From contig CAISOB010000085.1 of assembly GCA_903886975.1 (NCBI GenBank), positions 1 to 59,416 on the forward strand: DNA of 59,416 bases, written 5' to 3'. The DNA comes from an uncultured beta proteobacterium. Its GTDB lineage: Bacteria; Pseudomonadota; Gammaproteobacteria; Burkholderiales; Rhodocyclaceae. Under the pieces are notes generated by a model. The model worked only from the letters and a program-made list of their open reading frames with translations, was not told the origin of the DNA and made no database searches. This document shows, piece by piece, positions 39,802-49,516 of the stretch. Both the position numbers and the translations under genes were made by a program. How positions within the stretch are numbered: the first letter of the stretch is position 1; every line of letters starts with the position of its first letter.

Positions 39802-40230
39802 TCAGTAGCCCCAGATCTGATTGGCGCGAACGAAGCCCGACTGGCCATCGCGGTGGCGGACCTGGATCCAGCCGCCCGGCGCTGCTTCGAGATAATCGAG
39901 GGCGACGTTCTTGTCGGCCTCGAAAACCGGCGGCGAGCCCTCATCCGGCTTCTGGCGCACCACTGCCCGATCGGCCGTGACGATGACCGTGCGCCGCTCC
40001 GCGAGGAACTTCCTTTCTATCCACGCCAGGCCGCCATCGGCGTCACGGACTTTGGCCCAGCCTTCAAGACCGACGACGAGTTCAACCGGCGTCTCGCTCC
40101 TGATCACGAACAGTTTGACGCCGCGTTGCGATGGCGCGTCATAGAGGACCGTCGGCGCATCGACCGTACGCATTTCGACCGCGCTCACCGGCAGCGCGCA
40201 AACCGCAGCGAACAGCAACAGTCGTTTCAT
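39802..40230 (-). CDS. Exported bacterial SH3-domain protein
   Basis: 142 residues: signal peptide (KRLLLFAAVCALPVSA), then two SH3b-like beta-barrel units (about 25-80 and 82-140; the motif GGWIQVRHRDGQSGFVRANQIWGY ends the protein). Such periplasmic SH3 proteins commonly bind cell-wall peptides; the precise role is unknown. Sits between secB and gpsA, 14 bp after secB. Confidence 0.85.
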   Translation of the reverse strand: MKRLLLFAAVCALPVSAVEMRTVDAPTVLYDAPSQRGVKLFVIRSETPVELVVGLEGWAKVRDADGGLAWIERKFLAERRTVIVTADRAVVRQKPDEGSPPVFEADKNVALDYLEAAPGGWIQVRHRDGQSGFVRANQIWGY

Positions 40231-40244
40231 CGCCTAGCCTCCAC

Positions 40245-40718
40245 TTACTGTAGCGTCGCCTCGCCGGCCCCGGCCGCCGCGCTGGCCGCTGCCTCCTGCT
40301 GCGCCCGAGCGGCATACAGCGCCTCGAAGTTGACCGGTTGCAGCAGCACCGGCGCGAAACCGGCACGGGTGATCGACTCTGAAACCACTTCGCGGGCATA
40401 GGGAAAGAGGATGTTTGGACAGGCGATCGACAGTAGCGGTTCAAGGTTCTCTTCAGGCACGTTCTGGATACGGAAGATTCCAGCCTGGCCGGCCTCGACG
40501 AGGAACAGGGTCTTTTCGCCGATCTTTGCCGTGACGGTGACCGTCAGCGTCACTTCGAAAGCGCCTTCGGTCACGCGTTTTACGCCCGTCTGCAACTGGA
40601 TGCCGACTTCCGGCGTTTCACGCTCGAGGAAGACTTCCGGGGCGTTCGGCACCTCAAGCGACAGATCCTTGACGTAGAGTTTTTCAATGGCAAATGAGGG
40701 CGCTTCTTGTTCAGTCAT
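40245..40718 (-). CDS. secB: Protein-export chaperone SecB
   Basis: Tetrameric cytosolic chaperone that keeps preproteins unfolded and hands them to SecA. 157 residues with the family core (FAIEKLYVKDLSLEVPNAP) and the acidic SecA-binding surface. The C-terminal zinc-binding SecA tail is reduced here. Downstream of grxC on the same strand. Confidence 0.96.
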   Translation of the reverse strand: MTEQEAPSFAIEKLYVKDLSLEVPNAPEVFLERETPEVGIQLQTGVKRVTEGAFEVTLTVTVTAKIGEKTLFLVEAGQAGIFRIQNVPEENLEPLLSIACPNILFPYAREVVSESITRAGFAPVLLQPVNFEALYAARAQQEAAASAAAGAGEATLQ

Positions 40719-40781
40719 GATAATTCTCGTGGTAGGTTAAATGATGAAGGAATAATCCGCGGAGCAGGCGTTCGCGCCGCC

Positions 40782-41057
40782 CTAGCCGGGTTCCCCGGAC
40801 AGCAAAGGAGCAAGTTTTCCGGCATGGTCGAGGGCGATCAGATCGTCGCAGCCACCGACATGGGTCGTGCCAATGAAGATCTGCGGCACCGTACGCCGCG
40901 CCGTTTTCGCTATCATCTCGGCGCGCCGTGCCGGTTCGAGATCGACGCGCACTTTCTCGATCTCGCTGACGCCGCGCGCACGCAACAGCTGTTCGGCCCG
41001 TATGCAATAGGGACAAACCGCCGTCGAGTACATCAGCACGCGCGGCGCGGCGCTCAT
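40782..41057 (-). CDS. grxC: Glutaredoxin 3
   Basis: 91-residue glutathione-dependent disulfide reductase. Active site C15-P-Y-C18 with cis-proline TVPQIFIG and GGCDDL glutathione site. ATG 41057 with AAAGGAAC upstream is preferred over the longer open frame. Its start overlaps the rhodanese stop (ATGA), so the two are coupled, matching a redox/sulfur pair. Confidence 0.96.
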   Translation of the reverse strand: MSAAPRVLMYSTAVCPYCIRAEQLLRARGVSEIEKVRVDLEPARRAEMIAKTARRTVPQIFIGTTHVGGCDDLIALDHAGKLAPLLSGEPG

Positions 41058-41476
41058 TTTTTCGTTCCTTTCTTGAGAGGCAGGCCAGCTTCGCGCCAGG
41101 CGTTCAGGCCGCCGCCGAGACTGCTCACCTTGGCAAAACCGAGTTTGGAAAGACGCGGGCAAGCCGCGCCTGAACGCGCACCGGTTTGGCATACCAGGAT
41201 GAGCGGCGTGTCCTTGAGCTTGTCGAGTTCGCCGGCACGCTCTTCGAGCCGCGCGGCCGGGATATTGCGCGACTCGGGCAGATGTCCTGCCGCATATTCA
41301 TCGGGTTCGCGCACGTCGATGATCTGGGCGTCTTCGCGATTGATGAGCAAGGTCGCCTGAGTTGGCGTCAGCGAATTTCGACCGCCGCCGGCGCCGCGGA
41401 AAGTCATGAACAGCAGCATGCCGCCACTGAACAACGCAATGGCGACGAGATAAATGTTTTGAATTATGAAATCCAA
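41054..41476 (-). CDS. Membrane-anchored rhodanese-like protein (TTG start)
   Basis: 140 residues from TTG 41476, with GGAG 6 nt upstream; the frame continues upstream but with no better start. One N-terminal transmembrane helix (7-25) and a rhodanese domain with catalytic C96 in VCQTGARSG. It may carry persulfide sulfur at the membrane. Grouped with grxC, secB and gpsA. Confidence 0.88.
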   Translation of the reverse strand: MDFIIQNIYLVAIALFSGGMLLFMTFRGAGGGRNSLTPTQATLLINREDAQIIDVREPDEYAAGHLPESRNIPAARLEERAGELDKLKDTPLILVCQTGARSGAACPRLSKLGFAKVSSLGGGLNAWREAGLPLKKGTKK

Positions 41477-41748
41477 GCGAAGCTCCAAAGACTGCGACAG
41501 ATCAAAAATGCAAACCGGCATCGTCGAGCCCTGCTGCATAGGCTTCGCATTCGCCAAGGACATGAGGCATCTTGAGGCTGAGCGGGTACGATGTCGACTT
41601 CAGGGCCCGCGCTGCCGACTGTATCCCTGTGCGTCGATAAGACCGATCCGAACAGCCACGACGGATAAGTCTCGTTAAGCGCGGTGAATCATTATAGAAT
41701 AATTCAATGATCCGAGGGGCATCCCCAAGGGTATTCCCAGGCCCCCGC

Positions 41749-43062
41749 ATGAGAGTCCTCCGCGCCGCAACAACGCCAGCCAGCAACAGCCCGAAACGGG
41801 TCGGACGATATCTCTTAACAAGCATCGCTTGCGTGCTTTGCGCGCCCTGGTTCTTCGTCTACGCGGCGCCGGCCGCGGAGACGCACGCGCCGCCACCGGC
41901 AATGGCTGAAAAGCGCGGCGATCTCAAGGAGCTGCGCGGCCAGATCGATTCCTTGCGCAAGGAAATGGCCGCGTCTGAAGGCCAGCGCGCCGATGCCGCC
42001 GACCAATTGAAGGACGTCGAACAAGCCATCTCGAACACGCAGCGCGAAATCCGTGGCCTCGAGGCGCAGCGGGACAAGTTGCAATCCACACTGAAGGACC
42101 TCGGCAGAGAATCGCAAGAGCTCGAAAACCGGCTGCGCAGCCAGCGCGCGCAACTCGAGAAACTCGTCTATCGCCAATACCTGCAGGGCAATCCCGACGC
42201 CCTGCGCCTGCTGCTCTCCGGCGACGAACCGAATCAGACGGCTCGCGATCTGCATTACTTCGCGGCCATCGGCCATGCCCGTAGCGCGCTGCTGCAAGAA
42301 ATCGAAACGAGTTTGCAGCGCAAACAGGCGCTTGCCGCGCAGACACGCGAACAGGCTGATGCGCTGGCGGTTATTGAATCGCGGCAGAAGGAACAACACG
42401 GCAAACTTGTTGCCCAACGCGAGCAACGCAGCGTCGTGCTGAGCCGGATTTCCGCAAAAATCGCGCAGCAGCGGCGTGAAATAGGCAGTCTGCAACGCGA
42501 TGAAAAGAGGCTTACCCAACTGATCGAACGATTGGCAACGCTGGCGAAACATGCCGAGGAAGCGCGCCGCGAGGCCAAACACGCGGCGCGGCAAACGCCT
42601 TCCGCAGGCAAGTCGGCGGCGCCGGAAATCGCTAACGACAACACGCCGGAAGCGGTACGAGCCGGCAGTTTTTCGCGTCTCAAAGGCGAATTGCGCCTGC
42701 CGACGCGCGGGGTGGTCAGCAATCGCTTTGGCGCCGCACGCCAGGAGGGCAGCAGCTGGAAAGGCCTGTTCATCCGGGCACCGGCCGGCAGCGACGTAAA
42801 AGCCATTGCCGGCGGCCAGGTGGTCTTTGCCGAATGGATGCGCGGCTTTGGCAATCTGCTGATCGTCGATCACGGCGGCGGCTATCTGTCGGTCTATGGC
42901 AACAACGATGCTCTTGTCAAGCAGTCGGGCGATGCCGTGCGCGGCGGCGACGTCATCGCTGCGGTGGGGAACAGCGGTGGCAATCCGGAATCCGGTTTAT
43001 ACTTTGAACTACGTTATCAGGGACAGGCAATGGACCCGCTGAAATGGGTCAGCCTTAAATGA
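41749..43062 (+). CDS. envC: Murein hydrolase activator EnvC
   Basis: Periplasmic activator of the amidases AmiA/AmiB at the division septum. 437 residues from ATG 41749 (AGG upstream); ATG 41707 lies only 7 nt after a -10-like box (TAGAAT, 41695-41700), so it is unlikely. Signal/anchor helix, a long coiled coil (about 60-290) and a C-terminal LytM domain. The LytM zinc ligands are missing: HxxxD is replaced (LFIRAP) and HxH reads YFE, the hallmark of EnvC-type activators without own hydrolase activity. Confidence 0.93.
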   Translation: MRVLRAATTPASNSPKRVGRYLLTSIACVLCAPWFFVYAAPAAETHAPPPAMAEKRGDLKELRGQIDSLRKEMAASEGQRADAADQLKDVEQAISNTQREIRGLEAQRDKLQSTLKDLGRESQELENRLRSQRAQLEKLVYRQYLQGNPDALRLLLSGDEPNQTARDLHYFAAIGHARSALLQEIETSLQRKQALAAQTREQADALAVIESRQKEQHGKLVAQREQRSVVLSRISAKIAQQRREIGSLQRDEKRLTQLIERLATLAKHAEEARREAKHAARQTPSAGKSAAPEIANDNTPEAVRAGSFSRLKGELRLPTRGVVSNRFGAARQEGSSWKGLFIRAPAGSDVKAIAGGQVVFAEWMRGFGNLLIVDHGGGYLSVYGNNDALVKQSGDAVRGGDVIAAVGNSGGNPESGLYFELRYQGQAMDPLKWVSLK

Positions 43063-43107
43063 CAGCGCCTTGGCGCAGGTCTTGGAGCGAGTTTTGGAGA
43101 GATAGCG

Positions 43108-44502
43108 ATGGGTAAGTTGAAACAAGCTGGACTGCTTTGCGCCGGCGTGCTCGGCGGCGTGCTGATCAGCCTGCAATTTTCGGCGATGGCCGACAAGGAA
43201 CCGCGCGCCACGGTGCCGATCGAGGAACTGCGCACCTTCGCCGAAGTGTTCAATGCCATCAAGCAGGGCTATGTCGAACCGGTCGACGACAAGAAGCTGA
43301 TCACTTTCGCGATCAGCGGCATGCTCTCCAACCTCGATCCGCACTCGACCTATCTCGACGCGGACGCCTACAAGGAGCTGCAGGTCGGAACGCAAGGCGA
43401 GTTCGGCGGCCTCGGCATCGAGGTCGGCATGGAAGATGGCCTGGTCAAGGTCGTCTCGCCAATCGAGGATACCCCGGCCGATCGCGGCGGCGTCAAATCC
43501 GGCGACCTGATCTTCAAGCTCGACGATACGCTGGTCAAGGGCCTGACCCTGTCCGACGCCGTCAAGCGCATGCGCGGCAAACCGAAGACCCAGATCAAGC
43601 TGTCCATTCTGCGCAAGGGCGAAGCTAAACCGCTCGAAATCACCTTGACGCGCGAAGTGATCAAAGTGCAGAGCGTCAAATCGAAGCTCGTCGAAGACGG
43701 CTACGGTTACCTGCGCGTGACTTCCTTCCAGGAAAACACCGTCGCGTCCCTGGCCAAGAATCTCAACGATCTCTACAAGCCGGGACCGCTCAAGGGCCTG
43801 GTACTCGACCTGCGCAACGACCCGGGCGGTCTGCTCAATACCGCCATCGGCGTATCGGCCGCCTTCCTTCCTGAGAAAACCCTGGTAACCTCGACCGACG
43901 GCCGCACGCCCGACGCCAAGCATCAATTCTATGCTGTGCCCGAAGACTACCTGCGCGGCTCACGCGAGGATGTCCTGAAAACCCTGCCAGACGGAACGCG
44001 CAAGGTGCCGATGGTGGTGCTGATCAACGGCGGTTCGGCGTCGGCGTCCGAAATCGTCGCCGGCGCACTGCAGGATCAAAAGCGCGCCGTGGTCATGGGA
44101 ACCACCAGTTTCGGCAAGGGTTCGGTGCAAACCGTGCTGCCCCTGCCCGGCAACACCGCGATCAAACTGACCACGGCACGCTACTTCACGCCGTCCGGCC
44201 GTTCGATCCAGGCCAAGGGCATCGTTCCCGACATCGTCGTCGAGGAAAGCGCCAATGGCACGCCGTCCGTGCGCCTGCGCGAAGCGGATCTGGAAAACCA
44301 TCTGGAAAACAACAAGGACACAGCCCCCGCCAAACCGCAGGTCAAGGTGGCGCCGCCAAAGGCGAAGAACGGTCCGGTCAAGGAGGAAGGCGACGAGCCG
44401 GCCGAAGCGCCAAGCCGCGAACTGGCGTCGAAAAAGGATTACCAGCTTGGCCAGGCGATCAACCTGCTCAAGGGCCTGCAGATCATGCAGAGCAAGCCTT
44501 AG
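43108..44502 (+). CDS. Carboxy-terminal processing protease (S41 family)
   Basis: Periplasmic serine protease trimming C termini, often acting on peptidoglycan hydrolases. 464 residues: N-terminal signal/anchor, PDZ domain (about 90-165), and catalytic domain with Ser312 (in GGSASASE) and Lys337 (SFGKGS) forming the Ser/Lys dyad. A Lys/Pro/Glu-rich tail precedes the C-terminal helix. envC-ctp is a conserved betaproteobacterial pair, 45 bp apart; Ctp could process EnvC or its amidases, an inference. Confidence 0.95.
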   Translation: MGKLKQAGLLCAGVLGGVLISLQFSAMADKEPRATVPIEELRTFAEVFNAIKQGYVEPVDDKKLITFAISGMLSNLDPHSTYLDADAYKELQVGTQGEFGGLGIEVGMEDGLVKVVSPIEDTPADRGGVKSGDLIFKLDDTLVKGLTLSDAVKRMRGKPKTQIKLSILRKGEAKPLEITLTREVIKVQSVKSKLVEDGYGYLRVTSFQENTVASLAKNLNDLYKPGPLKGLVLDLRNDPGGLLNTAIGVSAAFLPEKTLVTSTDGRTPDAKHQFYAVPEDYLRGSREDVLKTLPDGTRKVPMVVLINGGSASASEIVAGALQDQKRAVVMGTTSFGKGSVQTVLPLPGNTAIKLTTARYFTPSGRSIQAKGIVPDIVVEESANGTPSVRLREADLENHLENNKDTAPAKPQVKVAPPKAKNGPVKEEGDEPAEAPSRELASKKDYQLGQAINLLKGLQIMQSKP

Positions 44503-44525
44503 GCGCCCCAGCGGGAACGCGAGGC

Positions 44526-44951
44526 ATGAAACGTCATCCGACCGCCACATCACAGCCTGTAGCGCTGCGCAAGGAGCGCAGCGTCCTGTTTGCCAAGCTG
44601 CCGCCCGGACAGGTTCCCGAGGCCTGCGACTTTTTGCGCCGCTTCGAGCGCATGGAAGTCGAGCCGCACACCGAGCGCCGCGCCGTCGACGTAGCCTACG
44701 ATCTGCGCGAGCATTCGCTCGAGGAAATCGAAATGGCGCTTGCCGACAAGGGCTTTCACCTCGACAGCACGCTGCTCAGCAAACTGATGCGCGCGCTTAT
44801 TTATTACATCGAGGAAACGCAGATGCACAACCTCGAAAACCCGCAGCGCCCCCTCAAGAGCCCCCAGAACGAAGCCTATACGCACGCCTGGGAACGCCAC
44901 CCGCACGGCGACCACGACGACACCCCGCCGGAATGGCGCGAGTATAAGTAA
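44526..44951 (+). CDS. Conserved hypothetical protein (141 aa)
   Basis: Not recognised. 141 residues, soluble, mixed alpha/beta: a basic start, RRFERMEVEPHTERRAVDVAYDLREHSLEEIEMALADKG, then a helix and a polar, His/Asp-rich tail (HPHGDHDD) that could bind metal. GAGGC precedes the ATG. Genes of this kind recur between ctp and moeB in Betaproteobacteria, so it is probably real and cotranscribed. No function can be assigned. Confidence 0.75.
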   Translation: MKRHPTATSQPVALRKERSVLFAKLPPGQVPEACDFLRRFERMEVEPHTERRAVDVAYDLREHSLEEIEMALADKGFHLDSTLLSKLMRALIYYIEETQMHNLENPQRPLKSPQNEAYTHAWERHPHGDHDDTPPEWREYK

Positions 44952-45001
44952 GGTGATCGGTGCGGAGCCCGGCGGCTCCATGCCGTGACGACGCGGTGCC
45001 C

Positions 45002-45748
45002 ATGAACGACGACCAACTGCTGCGCTACAGCCGGCACATCCTGCTCGACGAAATCGGCATTGAAGGCCAGGGCAGGATCATCGCCGCCCATGCGCTCATC
45101 ATCGGGGCCGGGGGCTTGGGTTCGCCGGCCGCGGTCTATCTCGCCTCGGCCGGCGTCGGGCGGATTACCCTGGCTGATGGCGACACAGTCGACCTCACCA
45201 ATCTGCAGCGCCAGATTCTGCACCTCGCCGAGCGCGTAGGTCAGTCGAAGGCCATCTCCGGGCAAACGGCGCTGGCGCAGATCAACCCGGACGTGGCCGT
45301 CGTTCCGATTGCCGAGCGCCTGGCTGGCGAACGCCTGGACGAACTCGTCGCCGCTGCCGACGTCGTCCTCGACTGCTGTGACAACTTCGCCACCCGGCAC
45401 GCTGTCAATCGCGCCTGCGTCCGGCATCGCGTGCCGCTGGTCTCGGGCGCGGCGATGCGCTTTTCCGGGCAGCTCGCGGTCTTTGATGCGCGGCGTGAGG
45501 ACTCGCCGTGTTATCACTGCCTCTTTCCGGAAGGCGAGGAAGTCGAGGAAACGCGCTGCGCGGTGATGGGCGTCTTCGCGCCGCTCACCGGCATCATCGG
45601 CGCCATGCAGGCGGCTGAAGCGCTGAAAGTGATCTGCGGCGCCGGCGAGCCGGCAATCGGCCGCCTGCTGCTCTTCGACGGCCTGACGCTGCAATGGCGC
45701 AGCGTGAATTTCGGCAGGGACCCGCAATGCGCGGTATGCGGCGGTTAA
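45002..45748 (+). CDS. MoeB/ThiF/HesA-family adenylyltransferase
   Basis: E1-like enzyme that adenylates the C terminus of a small sulfur carrier (MoaD or ThiS type). 248 residues; ATP loop GAGGLGSP, the R-x-N-type NLQRQ, two zinc CxxC pairs (CYHC and CAVC) and the conserved cysteine in TRCAVMG that can form the thiocarboxylate relay. ATG 45002 or GTG 44996 are both possible. It cannot be told from sequence whether it serves molybdopterin or thiamine. It converges with ribD by a 4-bp overlap. Confidence 0.92.
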   Translation: MNDDQLLRYSRHILLDEIGIEGQGRIIAAHALIIGAGGLGSPAAVYLASAGVGRITLADGDTVDLTNLQRQILHLAERVGQSKAISGQTALAQINPDVAVVPIAERLAGERLDELVAAADVVLDCCDNFATRHAVNRACVRHRVPLVSGAAMRFSGQLAVFDARREDSPCYHCLFPEGEEVEETRCAVMGVFAPLTGIIGAMQAAEALKVICGAGEPAIGRLLLFDGLTLQWRSVNFGRDPQCAVCGG

Positions 45749-46830
45749 GTCAGACGCGCTAGCAGGCGCAGGTCGGCGCCGACCATGCGAACGTCATTAA
45801 TCGCCAGCGTCCGCTTGCCGTCGAGCGACTCGAGCGCCGGCAGGCCGAATAGGCCGCGTGCCGTATCGCCCAACAGGCAAGGCGCAAAATAAAACAGCAA
45901 CTCGTCGACGAGGCCGGCCGTCAGTAAGGCGCCGTTGAGCCGGGCTCCCGCCTCGACATGCACCTCATTGATGCCGCGCCGGCCAAGTTCGGCGAGCAGC
46001 GCAGCGAGGTCGACCTTGCCGGCAGCATCCGGCAGTGGCAGAACTTCCGCACCGCGCGCGCGTAGTGCCTCAGCCCTTTTGCCAGCATCGCTCGCGCTAG
46101 CCAGCAGCACGCCGCCGCCATCCAGCACCCTGGCCTGCAGCGGTAGTTCAAGACGGCTGTCGACCACCACTTTCAAGGGCTGGCGGGGCGTTTCCACATC
46201 GCGCACGTTGAGTTGTGGATCATCCGCTCGTACCGTGCCAATACCGCTCAGAATGGCGCAGGCCCGGGCCCGCCAGCGCTGGCCGTCGAGCCGCGCCGCC
46301 GGCCCGGTGATCCATTGACTGGCCCCGTTTTCCAGCGCGGTTCGTGCATCGAGGCTGGCGGCAATCTTGACGCGCACCCATGGCCGTCCGCGCGTCATGC
46401 GCGCAACGAAACCGATGTTGAGTTCGCGCGCCTCGCTCTCGAGCAGGCCGCATTCGCAGGCAATGCCGGCGTCCTTGAGCAAGGCAAGGCCGCGGCCGGC
46501 AACCCGCGGATTGGGATCCTGCATCGCGGCGACGACGCGACTCACCCCGGCGGCGATCAGGGCCTGCGCGCAGGGCGGCGTACGCCCATGATGGCCGCAT
46601 GGTTCGAGGCTGACGTAGACCGTGGCGCCATGCGCTGCGCTGCCGGCCACCTGCAGGGCGTTGATTTCAGCGTGCGGCGCCCCGGCGCTGTAATGCCAGC
46701 CCTCGCCGACGAGCCTTCCGTCGCTCACGATCAAACAACCGACGCGCGGATTCGGCGTCGTCGTGTAGAGACCGAGTTCGGCGAGGCGCAGGGCGCGCGC
46801 CATGAAATCGTGATCGGCGGCGCTGAACAT
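45745..46830 (-). CDS. ribD: Bifunctional riboflavin deaminase/reductase RibD
   Basis: Deaminates then reduces the pyrimidine intermediate of riboflavin synthesis. 361 residues: N-terminal zinc deaminase (HAEINAL and PCGHHGRTPPC) and C-terminal NADPH-dependent reductase (EAGARLNGALL). Start at 46830, 8 bp after nrdR; no FMN riboswitch is seen here, as ribD is the third gene of glyA-nrdR-ribD. Confidence 0.95.
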   Translation of the reverse strand: MFSAADHDFMARALRLAELGLYTTTPNPRVGCLIVSDGRLVGEGWHYSAGAPHAEINALQVAGSAAHGATVYVSLEPCGHHGRTPPCAQALIAAGVSRVVAAMQDPNPRVAGRGLALLKDAGIACECGLLESEARELNIGFVARMTRGRPWVRVKIAASLDARTALENGASQWITGPAARLDGQRWRARACAILSGIGTVRADDPQLNVRDVETPRQPLKVVVDSRLELPLQARVLDGGGVLLASASDAGKRAEALRARGAEVLPLPDAAGKVDLAALLAELGRRGINEVHVEAGARLNGALLTAGLVDELLFYFAPCLLGDTARGLFGLPALESLDGKRTLAINDVRMVGADLRLLARLT

Positions 46831-46838
46831 GCGAAGAA

Positions 46839-47309
46839 CTAGCGGCCGCGCCGCTGCACGGGACGCGACACCTCGCGGACCAAATCGGAGAACTCGTCGA
46901 CGTCCTCGAAGTTGCGATAGACCGAAGCAAAGCGGACGTAGGCCACCTTGTCGAGCTTCTTCAACTCGCGCATGACCATCTCGCCGACTTTTTCGGAAGG
47001 AATCTCACGCTCGCCGAGGGTCAGCAATTTCTCTTCGATGCGCGCGATGGCCGCATCGACGGCCTCGACGGTGACCGGCCGCTTGCGCAGCGAGAGCCAC
47101 AGGCTGGCGGCGAGCTTCTCGCGTTCGAAATCGACGCGCGAACCGTTCTTCTTGACGACTTGCGGCAGGCGGATCTCCGCGCGCTCGTAAGTGGAAAAGC
47201 GTTTGTCGCAAGTCAGGCAACGCCGCCGCCGCCGGACAATGTCGCCGTCTTCATTGATGCGCGTATCCGCAACTGTCGTCTCGGACGCGCCGCAGAAGGG
47301 GCATTTCAT
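46839..47309 (-). CDS. nrdR: Transcriptional repressor NrdR
   Basis: Nucleotide-sensing repressor of ribonucleotide reductase genes. 156 residues; N-terminal zinc ribbon C3-x2-C6 and C31-x2-C34, then the ATP-cone domain. Placed between glyA and ribD, the standard operon in Proteobacteria. Target NrdR boxes are not in this window, since no nrd genes are present. Confidence 0.97.
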   Translation of the reverse strand: MKCPFCGASETTVADTRINEDGDIVRRRRRCLTCDKRFSTYERAEIRLPQVVKKNGSRVDFEREKLAASLWLSLRKRPVTVEAVDAAIARIEEKLLTLGEREIPSEKVGEMVMRELKKLDKVAYVRFASVYRNFEDVDEFSDLVREVSRPVQRRGR

Positions 47310-47315
47310 CGCGAA

Positions 47316-48578
47316 TCAGGCGCCGTAAACGGGGTACTTCTTGCACAGCGCGGCAACCTTGCCACGCACTTGCGCGATCACCGCTTCGTCGTTCGGCGCG
47401 TCGAGCACGTCGGCGACGAGGTGGGCGACCTCCTCGGCCTCGATCTCCGTAAATCCGCGTGTGGTCATCGCTGGCGTGCCGATGCGGATTCCGGAAGTGA
47501 TCATCGGCTTCTGCGGATCCTTCGGTATCGCATTCTTATTGACCGTGATATGCGCCTTGCCGAGCGCCGCTTCGGCTTCCTTGCCGGTGACGTTCTTGGC
47601 ACGCAGATCGACGAGGAAAAGGTGCGACTCGGTGCGCCCCGAAACAATGCGCAGGCCGCGTTCTTCGGACAACACGCGCGACATGACGCGGGCATTGCTC
47701 ATGACCTGTTCCTGATAGGCATGGAATTCAGGCGTTGCCGCTTCCTTGAAAGCCACCGCCTTGGCCGCGATGACGTGCATCAGTGGCCCGCCCTGCATGC
47801 CCGGGAAGATCGCCGAATTGATTGCCTTCTCATGCTCAGCCTTCATCAGGATCACGCCGCCGCGCGGTCCGCGCAGCGTCTTGTGCGTCGTCGAGGTGAC
47901 CACGTCGGCATGCGGTAGCGGGCTCGGATAACAACCGGCGGTAATCAGGCCGGCGTAATGGGCCATATCCACCCAGAAAATGGCACCCACTTCCTTGGCC
48001 ACCGCGGCAAAGCGCGCGAAATCGATTTGCAGCGAATAGGCCGACGCGCCGGCGATCAGAATCCTCGGCTTGTGTTCGCGCGCCAGTGCTTCCATTTTGT
48101 CGTAATCGATTTCTTCCTCGGCATTGAGGCCATAGGCGACGACGTTGAACCATTTGCCCGACATATTGAGCGCCATGCCGTGCGTCAGGTGGCCGCCTTC
48201 GGCGAGACTCATGCCCATCAACGTATCGCCCGGCCTGGCAAAGGCCATCAGCACCGCCTGGTTGGCCTGCGACCCCGAATTCGGCTGGACGTTGGCGGCA
48301 TAGCCATGTTCATCCGCGCCAAAGAGTTTCTTCAACCGCTCGATGGCCAGTTGCTCGGCGATGTCGACGTACTCGCAACCGCCGTAGTAGCGCTTGCCCG
48401 GATAACCCTCGGCATACTTGTTGGTCAGTTGCGATCCCTGCGCTTCCATGACCGCGCGGCTGACGTAGTTCTCCGAGGCGATCAGTTCGATATGCTCTTC
48501 CTGGCGGCGATTCTCGCTTTCAATCGCCTTCCAGAGTTCAGGATCAACCTTCGCCACCGTTTCTTTCGCGGAAAACAT
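47316..48578 (-). CDS. glyA: Serine hydroxymethyltransferase
   Basis: PLP enzyme making glycine and methylene-THF from serine. 420 residues from ATG 48578 (AGAGG 7 nt upstream). The PLP lysine lies in [13 protein letters not shown], and [18 protein letters not shown] and [10 protein letters not shown] are typical. First gene of glyA-nrdR-ribD. The 80-bp region upstream is too short for a glycine riboswitch and none is seen. Confidence 0.97.
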   Translation of the reverse strand: MFSAKETVAKVDPELWKAIESENRRQEEHIELIASENYVSRAVMEAQGSQLTNKYAEGYPGKRYYGGCEYVDIAEQLAIERLKKLFGADEHGYAANVQPNSGSQANQAVLMAFARPGDTLMGMSLAEGGHLTHGMALNMSGKWFNVVAYGLNAEEEIDYDKMEALAREHKPRILIAGASAYSLQIDFARFAAVAKEVGAIFWVDMAHYAGLITAGCYPSPLPHADVVTSTTHKTLRGPRGGVILMKAEHEKAINSAIFPGMQGGPLMHVIAAKAVAFKEAATPEFHAYQEQVMSNARVMSRVLSEERGLRIVSGRTESHLFLVDLRAKNVTGKEAEAALGKAHITVNKNAIPKDPQKPMITSGIRIGTPAMTTRGFTEIEAEEVAHLVADVLDAPNDEAVIAQVRGKVAALCKKYPVYGA

Positions 48579-48610
48579 CGCATGCCTCTCAAGCCGTTGA
48601 AAAGAAGCCG

Positions 48611-48638
48611 ATTGTAACACGCGTGCGGACGCCTCGAA
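48611..48638 (-). promoter_or_regulatory. Candidate promoter of glyA-nrdR-ribD
   Basis: Minus strand: TTCGAG (48633-48638), 16-nt spacer, TACAAT (48611-48616). Good -10, weak -35. Confidence 0.4.
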
Positions 48639-48660
48639 CGCGCATCCTGCGGCAAGAACG

Positions 48661-49281
48661 CTATTGCAGATGCGGCGTTTCGCCCCAGGACTCGATTTGC
48701 CACGGATCGCTGCCGACCACGACCCAGTTGATGCCGGCGTTCGGAATCGGGTAGTCGCGCGGCGCCTCAACCGGCAATCCGCGCGCATGACGGTAGATCA
48801 CATCCAGGACGCCGCCGTGCGTCACGACGACGATGGTCTCGCCGCGGTGCTCGCCCGCCAGGCGGTCGATACAGGCGAGAATGCGGTTCTGATGCTGGCG
48901 ACGGCTTTCGCCGCCGCCCGGCGTGGCATAGTCCGGATCGCCGCTGGTGAAGGCCTGCGCATCTTCAGGATGCTGCGCGGCGACCTCGTCGAGCGTCAAG
49001 CCTTCGCAACGGCCAAAGTGCCGCTCGCGCAGCGCCGGATCCAGCCGCAGCCGCAGGCGCAGGGCCTCGCCAATGGGTTGTGCCGTTTGCCGCGCGCGCA
49101 GGAGGTCGCTGCTATACAGTTCCGCCGCCGCGCAATGCAAGAAATGGCGCCCCAGAGCCACTGCCTGCGCCTCCCCGAGCGCATTCAGGGGCTGGTCGAT
49201 CTGCCCCTGCATGCGCAGCTCGATATTCCAGTCGGTCTCGCCGTGGCGGACAAAGCAGACCCGGGTATTTCTAGTCGTCAT
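48661..49281 (-). CDS. Histidine phosphatase family protein
   Basis: 206-residue phosphoglycerate-mutase-like phosphatase. The phosphohistidine H13 is in the RHGETDWN motif, and the other His is in [11 protein letters not shown]. Homologous to GpmB/CobC-type phosphatases; it has the RHG fold but is not a canonical GpmA (the dPGM signature and size are absent). The substrate is unknown. Confidence 0.88.
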   Translation of the reverse strand: MTTRNTRVCFVRHGETDWNIELRMQGQIDQPLNALGEAQAVALGRHFLHCAAAELYSSDLLRARQTAQPIGEALRLRLRLDPALRERHFGRCEGLTLDEVAAQHPEDAQAFTSGDPDYATPGGGESRRQHQNRILACIDRLAGEHRGETIVVVTHGGVLDVIYRHARGLPVEAPRDYPIPNAGINWVVVGSDPWQIESWGETPHLQ

Positions 49282-49516
49282 GGATGCCGATCAGTGATGT
49301 AGAAACTTAGCCCTTACAAAGCCATGCGCCAGGCCCGCGAACGACCAGGCGCGGCCAACAGCGATGGCGGCAGGCGCCCATTCTATGCGATAATCCTCGC
49401 CTATTTTTCGCAGACGCTTCCCGGCAGCGCACAACGATCCGGGACGGATAGTCCATTTGCCGCCCCCGGCACTTGCGCTTGTCCGCAAAATGTTGCTCAT
49501 CTCCAAGGATATTGCC

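Noticed and set aside
41749..43062. Active M23 metallopeptidase
   Set aside because: The LytM domain lacks HxxxD and HxH zinc ligands, so it is EnvC, an activator rather than an enzyme.
48579..48660. Glycine riboswitch upstream of glyA
   Set aside because: The gap is about 80 bp and shows no tandem-aptamer conserved core; only a weak promoter is visible.
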